Source: an uncultured Eubacteriales bacterium (GTDB lineage Bacteria > Bacillota > Clostridia > Oscillospirales > Acutalibacteraceae). From it: 36,916 nucleotides of DNA. The notes below the pieces were generated by a model. It was given only the letters and a program-made list of their open reading frames with translations, made no database searches and was not told where the DNA came from. The stretch is from positions 1 through 36,916 of the forward strand of contig CAKSQT010000010.1 of NCBI GenBank assembly GCA_934486755.1. The letters run 5' to 3'. Shown here piece after piece: positions 6,898 through 13,233 of the stretch (its first letter is position 1; each line of letters opens with the position of its first letter). A program made the translations under genes and the position numbers.

Positions 6898-7779
6898 TCA
6901 TCGATACTCCGGTTTCAGAATGTCGGATATGGGTCCTTTCTCGATTACAAACTCCGGAGTACCCATGCTTCCCGGGGCAACCTCGTATTTATCAAAGACG
7001 ATTACAAGGTTACCGTCTTTATCCCAATAGAAATTATGCTTGTCATCGAGTGTTACGAAGTCCTGTCCGATTTCCGCGTTTTCAACCCAGTATACTTTAT
7101 TGCTGTCCTTTGCCATAATTTCTTTCATCTGTTTTCGGAGATTGTCTGCCAAAACTTCGGCAAAATCGTCTGATGTAAACAGGTCTTTAAGTTCTACAAT
7201 TTTGCCGTTTGCTTTATCGATATGGTAGAATCTATAGTAGGTATTGCTGCTGCCTGCCGCCTCATGAACACGAATCTTCAGCGTGAACCATTTCTCTGTA
7301 TTTGTAACCACCTCATAATCCACAAAAATACCGCTATGTCCTTCGTTTCCGATTTCTTCCAGTTCATCATTAAAACGGTCGACCAGAAGCTTTGTTAATT
7401 CGTCAACATCTTTATTGATATAATCGGCGGCCGAGCTTTCGCTGCCCTCAATCTTCGGGACATCAATATCCATCTGATGATAATCATCGGAATAAAAGTA
7501 ATTGCGAATGGAAACCACTCTTACAATACTGCCGATAACGGGGATTTTTTCTAAGGCCTGTGCATACACAGCGCTGCAATTCGGAAGGATAACGAGACAC
7601 ACAAACACAAAACAGGCTGCTATCGCTATTGCTTTCGGAAATGTTCTGTATTTGATAATTTTGCTTTTCTTTTCCGGCAATTCGGAGATGCTTTGCTCAA
7701 CACGCTCTTTGATGATGTCGGGAACAGAACGGTCTTCCTTATCGATTTTTTCCTTCATATATTTATCGAATGCATTCAT
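6898..7779 (-). CDS. RsiV-like anti-sigma factor (DUF3298-type)
   Basis: 293 aa, close to the length of RsiV. A cytoplasmic N-terminus (1-48) that should bind the sigma factor is followed by one transmembrane helix (AIAIAACFVFVCLVILP, about 50-67). After ALEKIPVIGSIVRVVSIRNY comes an extracytoplasmic domain with IDVPKIEG, similar to RsiV and related DUF4163/DUF3298 proteins. In Bacillus subtilis the RsiV ectodomain binds lysozyme; whether this homologue does is inference. The gene overlaps the sigma-factor stop codon by 4 bases (ATGA), giving a coupled sigma/anti-sigma pair. It ends just before the convergent hairpin at 6841-6874. Confidence 0.85.
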   Translation of the reverse strand: MNAFDKYMKEKIDKEDRSVPDIIKERVEQSISELPEKKSKIIKYRTFPKAIAIAACFVFVCLVILPNCSAVYAQALEKIPVIGSIVRVVSIRNYFYSDDYHQMDIDVPKIEGSESSAADYINKDVDELTKLLVDRFNDELEEIGNEGHSGIFVDYEVVTNTEKWFTLKIRVHEAAGSSNTYYRFYHIDKANGKIVELKDLFTSDDFAEVLADNLRKQMKEIMAKDSNKVYWVENAEIGQDFVTLDDKHNFYWDKDGNLVIVFDKYEVAPGSMGTPEFVIEKGPISDILKPEYR

Positions 7780-8252
7780 TTTACGAAATCCTCCTTCAAT
7801 AATTCCCGCAATTGTTTTCTTGCACGGGATAATTGCTGCTTAACCGCAACCGCTGTTGTATCGGTTATTTTTGAAATTTCGCTGATTGAAAGATCTTCAT
7901 AGTAATAAAGGATCGTTACGGTTCGGTATGGTTGCTGAAGGCTTTTAACTGTCTGCCATAATGTAAGCTTTGTTTCGATATCGTTTTCGACGGCGACATC
8001 AATTTCCTGTGAAGAAATTGTTTTTGCGTTTTTTCGTATATATTCAACGGCGGTGTTGTGAATTATTTTGAGCAGCCAGGGCTTAAAGGCTTTTTCACTT
8101 TTCAATCCGTCAATATTTTTATATGCCCGAAGTATTGCTTCACCGATTACATCGGCGGCATCCGCTTCATTTTGAACCAACGAAAAAGCAAGATAGTACA
8201 TTGCTTTTTCGTGAAGCCGGATTTGTTCGCAGAATGTATCCTTATCAATCAA
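7776..8252 (-). CDS. ECF-type RNA polymerase sigma factor (SigV-like)
   Basis: 158 aa. Region 2 is evident (AMYYLAFSLVQNEADAADVIGEAILRAYKNI, about residues 17-48, read as the ECF core-binding and -10 helices), followed by AFKPWLLKIIHNTAVEYIRK. Region 4 ends the protein with the helix-turn-helix LSISEISKITDTTAVAVKQQLSRARKQL. TTG at 8252 is chosen because AAAGGAG (8261-8267) is correctly spaced; longer frames to 8306 would use no ribosome binding site and run into the preceding gene. It overlaps the SGNH fragment stop (TTGA) and the anti-sigma start (ATGA), so three frames are coupled. Confidence 0.88.
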   Translation of the reverse strand: MIDKDTFCEQIRLHEKAMYYLAFSLVQNEADAADVIGEAILRAYKNIDGLKSEKAFKPWLLKIIHNTAVEYIRKNAKTISSQEIDVAVENDIETKLTLWQTVKSLQQPYRTVTILYYYEDLSISEISKITDTTAVAVKQQLSRARKQLRELLKEDFVK

Positions 8253-8602
8253 GATTGCCGCTCCTTTAGTACTTTTGCGGTTTCTTTGCAAATCCACTCT
8301 CCCCATTCCGTGTAATACTTTGCGTACAGGTGTGCATTATCGGATGTTTTATCTAAAGACAGATTTCCGTCTTTGTCATCGAATAAGGGATTTACATCTA
8401 TATAAAATGTGCTTTTACCGTTTGCGGATTTTGACAATTCCGAATTTAATCTGTCAATGTTTTTGTTGTTGATATACTTATCACTGTCGCTTCTCTTTTT
8501 GGAAACGTGTAAGTTTGCCTGAATAAATATTGCGGCGTTCGGCTGCTTTCCGTTGACATAGTTAAGCAGCTCTCCGTATTTATTTATGATGCTTTGAAAA
8601 TC
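8249..8602 (-). pseudogene. SGNH/GDSL-type hydrolase, N-terminus lost
   Basis: The frame resembles the C-terminal half of SGNH hydrolases: KYGELLNYVNGKQPNAAIFIQ, then FYIDVNPLFDD, and the catalytic Asp-His block SDNAHLYAKYYTEW. The block with the nucleophilic Ser (GDS) and the oxyanion Gly/Asn is absent; recognisable sequence stops near 8602. Opposite-strand gene 8619-9818 begins right at the break. The fragment ends inside the sigma-factor start and may still be transcribed with it. Esterase genes beside SigV-type sigma factors recall OatA, the SGNH-bearing peptidoglycan O-acetyltransferase, but that link is speculative. The N-terminal half is not elsewhere in the window. Confidence 0.65.
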
Positions 8603-8618
8603 ATAAACGGAGGAAACG

Positions 8619-9818
8619 ATGAATAAAGAACAAGTGTGTAAACTGCTGTGCGGTTTTGATAGCGACGGCATCATCTGTTATGCATACAGGGAAACCGCTT
8701 TTGCGCTTCTTGCCGACGGAAAGTGCGATGGAACGCTGCATCTGATTACCGACGCTCCGACAGGCACTGTGATCGATGTGCTGACCAAAAACGATTGCAG
8801 GGATATAACGCAGCTCGGAGACGTCATTGACGCAAAGCTTGCACAGCAAAGCGTAAAAGTAAAACTGATCGACGGCGATATGGATAAGCTGACAAAAACG
8901 ATATGCCGCCCCTTAACCGTTTGCTCGCTGATGCTGAGGGCAAACGGCGATGTCTATGATGAGTTCGGCGGTATGGACGATTTGAACGCAAAAATACTGC
9001 GAAAAACGGATGCGCCGATTCGGGACAAAAACTATTTTTGCACCTTTTGCTTTGACCTTACATTGAAACGGGGATTGGTTCCCGACGTAAGCATTCGGGA
9101 TGAAATGAAGCGAATGGTAACGCTTCCGCTCAGCAAGAAGATCCAACTGCTTTTGACGGTAAGAAGCGTTTTGAAGAGCAAGCAGTTCAAAATAGAATAT
9201 GTTTTGAACGCTTTGACTTATGACGGGTTGTTCCCTAATTCCGGCGATGTATCCGATTGTAAAAAAGACAGCCTTGAAAGGCTGCTCAAAAGTGCAGACG
9301 CAGATAAAATCACTTTGCTTTTATGTTATCTTGCAGGGATTCGGGAGGACCAGCTGAAATCGGTTCCGAGCTTCGGATATGAAAAAGTGTTTTATGAAAA
9401 TGTGTGCCGCTTTATAAAGGAGAATAAAACGGTAGGTGATACCGAAGTAATAAAGCATTTTACGGGTAAAAACGGTGAAGCGGCGGAATTCATTGCCGAG
9501 GCACTTTCACTGCTTGCTGGAACAGAACCATGCACAAAAAAACAGACAAGTGATCTGCTCCGAAATCTGAATAAAAGTGAGTATTGGAAGCACGAAGACC
9601 CAACTGTGGGACAACTTGAAATTGAGCCTGAGCGCGATTGCAGTGATGATGAAACTATTGCCGCGCAACAGGATGACATAGAGAATATGGAAGATCTGCT
9701 CGGCGGATTGGAAGACGACGGATACGAGGTCGAGTACACGGAAAATCCCATTTCGATTCCGGAAAATTCAAGGTTCGGTCTGCGTGATCCGGCAGATAAT
9801 CACTATATAAAGAAATAA
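8619..9818 (+). CDS. CCA-adding-enzyme-like protein lacking the catalytic Asp pair
   Basis: 399 aa, similar in length to class II tRNA nucleotidyltransferases. RPLTVCSLMLRANGDVYDEFGG (about 97-118) followed by MDDLNAKILR resembles the RDFT.NA....G...D.FGG..DL...IIR motif of poly(A)/CCA polymerases. IRDEMKRMVTLPLSKKIQLLL resembles the following helical region. In the head domain, ICYAYRETAFALLADG..DGTLHLITDAPTGTVIDVL aligns with the VGG.VRD..LG....D.DIATDA.PE.V pattern, but the two metal-binding Asp are replaced. The C-terminus (about 330-370) is Asp/Glu rich. It is therefore probably a non-catalytic homologue; the relationship is by eye only. GGAGG precedes the ATG at 8619. No promoter belongs to it because the upstream DNA is the broken SGNH gene. 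Confidence 0.5.
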   Translation: MNKEQVCKLLCGFDSDGIICYAYRETAFALLADGKCDGTLHLITDAPTGTVIDVLTKNDCRDITQLGDVIDAKLAQQSVKVKLIDGDMDKLTKTICRPLTVCSLMLRANGDVYDEFGGMDDLNAKILRKTDAPIRDKNYFCTFCFDLTLKRGLVPDVSIRDEMKRMVTLPLSKKIQLLLTVRSVLKSKQFKIEYVLNALTYDGLFPNSGDVSDCKKDSLERLLKSADADKITLLLCYLAGIREDQLKSVPSFGYEKVFYENVCRFIKENKTVGDTEVIKHFTGKNGEAAEFIAEALSLLAGTEPCTKKQTSDLLRNLNKSEYWKHEDPTVGQLEIEPERDCSDDETIAAQQDDIENMEDLLGGLEDDGYEVEYTENPISIPENSRFGLRDPADNHYIKK

Positions 9819-9825
9819 TTTTTTC

Positions 9826-9853
9826 AGCGCTTCGATTTTTCGGGGCGCTTTTT
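9826..9853 (+). terminator. Terminator after the CCA-like gene
   Basis: AGCGC (9826-9830) and GCGCT (9845-9849) form a stem with possible TTCG/CGGG extension, followed by TTTTT. It begins 7 bases after the stop codon. Confidence 0.6.
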
Positions 9854-9940
9854 ACTTGCCAAATCGTATCTCCTTAATCAATATCCCACTGCAACCTTTA
9901 AAATATTAAGGAGGAATACGAAAAGCAAATTCAAGACAAG

Positions 9941-10207
9941 GTGCAAAATTGGAATCAGGGTATGACGCGTGAGGCGCTTATCCTGGCAAAGGCAAACGGA
10001 ACTTTACGAAGTCTCGGCGCATCGGACGAGGAGATCAGCGCTATTATCGAAAAGTTCAAAGACCCGGAGGCGGATTCTATGGGATATCTTATGGATACGC
10101 TCATAGGTTACCGTAGGCGTTATGAAACCGGAAGTGCTGCATATGCAGCCATTGACCGCCTGATTGCCGATTGTAGGTCGGCACTCAGTAAGAAACATGC
10201 AGAATGA
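9941..10207 (+). CDS. Small hypothetical protein, start codon uncertain
   Basis: 88 aa from GTG 9941, mostly helical, ending SALSKKHAE. No known domain is recognised. The frame stays open upstream to an ATT at 9905 just after a stop, and the stretch 9908-9940 encodes KEEYEKQIQDK, which looks like real protein. AAGGAGG at 9908-9914 is therefore within that frame rather than upstream of a start. Either ATG was mutated to ATT, or translation begins at GTG 9941 or ATG 9962. The gene after it starts 25 bases downstream with its own good site, so the two are probably co-transcribed. Confidence 0.5.
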   Translation: MQNWNQGMTREALILAKANGTLRSLGASDEEISAIIEKFKDPEADSMGYLMDTLIGYRRRYETGSAAYAAIDRLIADCRSALSKKHAE

Positions 10208-10231
10208 AATATTGAAAAGGAGAACAACGCT

Positions 10232-10969
10232 ATGAACAACAAAGAATTTATGACGAAGGTTACCGAAATGGTGATGCAGGACCCATCTATGAAGGAATCT
10301 CTGAAAAAACTTTATGATGAGCTGTCTCAACTCGAACCTTCGACGGAACAAAAGCCGGATATGATGTATGTTCTTACCCAAAGGGTCAAGGTTGCAACCG
10401 AAAACGGTAAAGAACTGTATCATTATCATCCTTTGGTCGGTGAATGCTTGCTTATCCCGGGCGCGAAAAAGAATCAGATGGTTTGCTCGGGGAACCTTCT
10501 GGAACTGCAGACAATGCAGAAAAACGAAAGGCTTTCCCAAATGTGCGGCATGTGCGAAGATTTCCAGATCCTCGCTCTCAAATCGGACGAATTTGAACTG
10601 CTGCAGCTTTTGCTTGATGAAACGATAACCGCTATCATTGACAATACGCATAAGGCAGTTGAAGCACTGTTGCTCAACGAGGCGTATATGGGTATCGAAT
10701 CGATCTCGTTTGAAAAAATCTATCAAAATGTGATGTTTGATTTGATGACAAAGGCCCATGGGACTTTCGGTTCGGCACTCGGTGCCAACGGTGAAATCAT
10801 CGAGAAAATCGATAATGTCCGATATGAGTATCCACAGCTGAATTGTTGCGGCTGCTGCGATGATGACGAATATGACGAGGAGGACGAAGACGAATACGAC
10901 GATGATGAGGATGAAGACGACGATGACGATTACTCCGGTGAGGTTTATATCGTGCACAGGGCAAAATAA
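10232..10969 (+). CDS. Hypothetical protein with an Asp/Glu-rich tail
   Basis: 245 aa. ATG 10232 has AAAAGGAGA well placed upstream. The body is of unknown fold, with the cysteine pair MCGMC near residue 105. Near residue 205 a CCGCC cysteine cluster opens a tail of about 30 residues that is almost all Asp and Glu, followed by the basic end VYIVHRAK. Acidic tails of this type occur in DNA mimics and histone-like binding proteins, but no function is claimed here. It lies between an unknown small gene and the SSB-like gene of the mobile remnant. Confidence 0.65.
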   Translation: MNNKEFMTKVTEMVMQDPSMKESLKKLYDELSQLEPSTEQKPDMMYVLTQRVKVATENGKELYHYHPLVGECLLIPGAKKNQMVCSGNLLELQTMQKNERLSQMCGMCEDFQILALKSDEFELLQLLLDETITAIIDNTHKAVEALLLNEAYMGIESISFEKIYQNVMFDLMTKAHGTFGSALGANGEIIEKIDNVRYEYPQLNCCGCCDDDEYDEEDEDEYDDDEDEDDDDDYSGEVYIVHRAK

Positions 10970-11061
10970 GCGGCGATGAAGTGATGTTTCGCTTTCGCTG
11001 TACTTTGATTCCATGGCGGTGTCTTGAAAAATCTTTTTATGTCGAGAAAGGAAAAACAACT

Positions 11062-12009
11062 ATGGCATTACTCAGCATAAACATCAACTCAGGGCACTGT
11101 CAGGGAATCATTGCGGGAGAAGTGTACTCACCAAAACCGGGCGTTGCATTGGTTACCCTGAAAGTAAAAGGCGGAAAATCCGACCCCGAAACGAAAAAGA
11201 GACCTCTGTATTTTATCCAGTTTATTGCCTATGACGAATTGGCAGAGGAACTTATCAAAAAGGGTGAGGAAGGGCGAATCTTATATCTGCACTTTTATCT
11301 TTCGACGAATAACCGGAAGAATGAAAACGGCGTTTCGACATTCTATTATAACCGTATTGCCGACCGTGCCGTATTCGGTAAGGTGATCGGCGATGAACCG
11401 GTGAATGCGCCGTATTTGAATTCCGGTGTGCTGCAGGGTGAGTTTGCCGGTATCAGACGCGTGTATGACGGACGAAATCAGTGGAGCCTTTTGGTCCGCG
11501 ATAGCGAAGTATATATTGGTATCTATGGTGTTATGGCGCAGTCCGAAAGCGAGAATATCAGTGCAAATGTCAAGTGGGGAATCAATAAGCGTATGCAAAA
11601 TGGTACTTATGCTTGCCGTTTTACTTTGCTCGGTTACAGGAGAAACAAGGATACAAAAGAAATTTATATCGTCCCGGAAGAGGCAGAGACCGTTAAACAA
11701 ATCTTTCAGATGTACTTGCAGGGGAGAAGCCTTGATCAAATAAAGAGACACCTTGAAGAAAATAATATTCTAACCGTCAGGGGAAATCCAGTATGGGATA
11801 AGGGTGTAATCAAATCCATGCTGACAAACGAGAAATATGTCGGCGATATAATGTTTCAAAAGACCTATCGGGAAGACTGCATAAGTAAAAGAACAAAGAT
11901 CAATCGCGGGGAAATGGACAGGTATCTGGTTACGGATAATCACCCGGCGATTATTGATAGGGAAACATTTCGGATGGCAAAAAAGGAGATGGTGAAGCGA
12001 AGTTCTTAA
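11062..12009 (+). CDS. SSB-like N-terminus fused to a serine recombinase fragment (chimera)
   Basis: 316 codons from ATG 11062, with AAAGGAAAA upstream; the frame to 10981 has no ribosome binding site. Residues 1 to about 150 look like an OB-fold single-stranded DNA-binding protein (ALVTLKVKGG, RPLYFIQFIAYDELAEELIKKGEEGRILYL, STFYYNRIADRAVFG). From about 11509 the frame becomes the middle of a large serine recombinase: GVMAQSESENISANVKWGI, GYRRNKDTKEIYIVPEEAETV, NNILTVRGNPVWDKGVIKSM, NHPAIIDRETF. The resolvase catalytic domain with its Ser nucleophile is absent, so a deletion probably joined two genes. The frame ends at a TAA (12007-12009) inside the recombinase sequence. Whether the chimera is made or active is unknown. 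Confidence 0.7.
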   Translation: MALLSININSGHCQGIIAGEVYSPKPGVALVTLKVKGGKSDPETKKRPLYFIQFIAYDELAEELIKKGEEGRILYLHFYLSTNNRKNENGVSTFYYNRIADRAVFGKVIGDEPVNAPYLNSGVLQGEFAGIRRVYDGRNQWSLLVRDSEVYIGIYGVMAQSESENISANVKWGINKRMQNGTYACRFTLLGYRRNKDTKEIYIVPEEAETVKQIFQMYLQGRSLDQIKRHLEENNILTVRGNPVWDKGVIKSMLTNEKYVGDIMFQKTYREDCISKRTKINRGEMDRYLVTDNHPAIIDRETFRMAKKEMVKRSS

Positions 12010-12711
12010 CGCCGTACTTCCTCCAATGAAGTTACCGAACTCGGAAAGTACAGTGGTAAATATGCGCTCAGCGAACTTCTTTTCTGTGATATTTGTGGAA
12101 GTCCGTTCAGAAGAAAGACATGGACAAGAAAAGGCGTAAAAAGGGTTTATTGGAGATGCCTAAACCATGTCGAAAACGGCGACAAGGCTTGCCCACAGTC
12201 AAGAGGGATAGAAGAGAGTGTTCTTCACGAGGCAATTTGCAGAGGAATGTCGAAATGTATTCCCGAAACCGGGGATGTGAAAAATCTCGTAAGAACAATG
12301 CTTGCGTATGCGACTTCGGAAGATCAAGGGCTGCTTGAATGTCAAACGCTTGAAAATGCGATTAGGGAACTGCAGGAAAAAGCAAATGAAGCAGAGGAAA
12401 TGTGCATCAGGACTGAAGGTAATAAAGAGCCATATATGGAACAAATCCAAAAATACTATGCCTCAATAGCTGAACTTCGAGCACGAATAATTGAAATAAA
12501 AAAGCAGCTTGAAAAAAGCGATGAATTTCAAACCGAGATGCAGCAAATCGACAGGTGGCTTGAAAACGAGGACATTTTGTTTGCCGAATATGATGACGAT
12601 ATTGTCCGGTATCTGATTGAAAGTATCCGTGTTACCGATGACTTAAAGCTGATTATAAATGTCAAAGGCGGTGCATCGGTAACGGAAGAATTGTATCAGA
12701 GAGAAGATTGA
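12010..12711 (+). pseudogene. C-terminal part of the serine recombinase beyond an ochre codon
   Basis: Translation resumes in the same frame immediately after the TAA: RRTSSNEVTELGKYSGKYAL, then the zinc-ribbon CDICGSPFRR with YWRCLNHVENGDKACP, then a coiled-coil region and the ending VKGGASVTEELYQRED. The Cys positions (two pairs) match the recombinase zinc beta ribbon domain. A single AAA-to-TAA change at 12007 would restore one frame from 11062 to 12711, 549 residues. Loss of both the catalytic domain and this continuity indicates a dead integrase. Confidence 0.7.
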
Positions 12712-12740
12712 AACTTTTTGCTTTCAAATGCAAAAAAGTC

Positions 12741-12769
12741 TTGACTTTTGGGTTGGGCTCCGTTATAAT
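12741..12769 (+). promoter_or_regulatory. Strong sigma-A promoter with no protein gene downstream
   Basis: TTGACT (12741-12746), 17-base spacer, TATAAT (12764-12769). It is among the best promoters in the window and starts transcription near 12776, 30 bases after the recombinase stop. Confidence 0.75.
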
Positions 12770-12775
12770 AGGTAC

Positions 12776-12887
12776 AGTTAAGAAAAGACAAAGCGAATAT
12801 ACATACGAAAAGGGGCTTTTCCCGTGGTTGTATATTCGTGGAGTAAGCACAAATCCCCAAAGACTTTCGTCCTTGGGGATTATTTTT
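12776..12887 (+). ncRNA. Probable small noncoding RNA of about 112 nt
   Basis: It lies between the promoter at 12741-12769 and a strong terminator. A perfect 10-bp stem pairs CGAATATACA (12794-12803) with TGTATATTCG (12829-12838); inside it, ACG/CGT and AAAAG/CTTTT or GGG/CCC pairings are possible. The 5' segment and a GTGGAGTAAGCACA linker appear single-stranded. No good ORF with a ribosome binding site fits. I do not recognise it as any Rfam family I know. It could be a regulatory RNA of the mobile remnant or of the host; an orphan leader is the alternative. Confidence 0.55.
12852..12887 (+). terminator. Strong rho-independent terminator of the small RNA
   Basis: A 9-bp stem AATCCCCAA/TTGGGGATT, one A-C mismatch, then GAC/GTC and a TTTC loop, followed by ATTTTTATT. 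Confidence 0.8.
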
Positions 12888-13142
12888 ATTTCTTACTTCA
12901 AGTCGTCCTTGGGACTTTGGAAAGTAATAGCGAAAAGTAACGAAGCTCAGTTTTGTTTTGCTTTATATTTACTCCTATATAAAGGGAGTGATTATCACAA
13001 TAAAAATGGCACATTGTTAAGAAGTGCCTTTTTAATGATATAAATACACTTCGTGAATGTAAAAGCGTAGAAGCGTTTCTGCCGCTTCGGACGGTATGTT
13101 AATTTCACACTCGACAACGTTTAAAGACAGCACTTTAATCAT
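12888..13142. other. Noncoding stretch with small hairpins
   Basis: No plausible gene is seen. The terminator-like hairpin at 13004-13033 and a GAAGCG/CGCTTC hairpin (13070-13088) are present. CGTCCTTGGG of the small-RNA terminator recurs at about 12903, suggesting a partial duplication. Confidence 0.4.
13004..13033 (+). terminator. Terminator-like hairpin without an obvious gene
   Basis: GGCAC (13008-13012) and GTGCC (13024-13028) pair, preceded by AAAAAT and followed by TTTTT. A second small RNA or a remnant end may lie upstream. Confidence 0.5.
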
Positions 13143-13158
13143 AAAACCATATGGTTTT
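13143..13158. promoter_or_regulatory. 16-bp perfect palindrome upstream of the GH94 promoter
   Basis: AAAACCATATGGTTTT is centred about 22 bases upstream of the -35 box of the GH94 promoter, a typical activator or operator position. The cognate regulator is unknown. Confidence 0.45.
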
Positions 13159-13172
13159 GCCTTATTTCAATA

Positions 13173-13201
13173 TTGACAGCAACTGACATAAAATGTATAC
13201 T
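13173..13201 (+). promoter_or_regulatory. Sigma-A promoter of the GH94 gene
   Basis: TTGACA (13173-13178), 17-base spacer, TATACT (13196-13201). The leader is about 26 nt, ending in the ribosome binding site TAGGAG. Confidence 0.8.
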
Positions 13202-13233
13202 TATTTTACAGTAAAAATATAGGAGAATAAAGT

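Larger units (their letters stand above)
8603..12711 (+). mobile_element. Decaying mobile-element remnant carrying serine recombinase debris
   Basis: All genes here lie on + and interrupt a - strand gene at 8602. They include an SSB-like sequence, a serine recombinase C-terminus with a premature stop, and three poorly known proteins. No terminal repeats or att core could be identified, so both borders are approximate. The right end could extend to the small RNA at 12887. An integrative element that has lost its recombinase N-terminus by deletion is the preferred reading. Confidence 0.45.

Noticed and set aside
1956..12009. Stop-codon reassignment of TAA
   Set aside because: Intact genes in the window, such as those ending at 9818 and 32450, use TAA as a normal stop. 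Two decayed genes with TAA are simpler.
12093..12338. A separate 81-residue ORF inside the recombinase
   Set aside because: It is out of frame with the zinc-ribbon sequence, which reads clearly in the frame running to 12711.
12708..13043. A 111-residue ORF after the recombinase
   Set aside because: It overlaps the small-RNA promoter, stem and terminator and has no ribosome binding site or protein-like composition.
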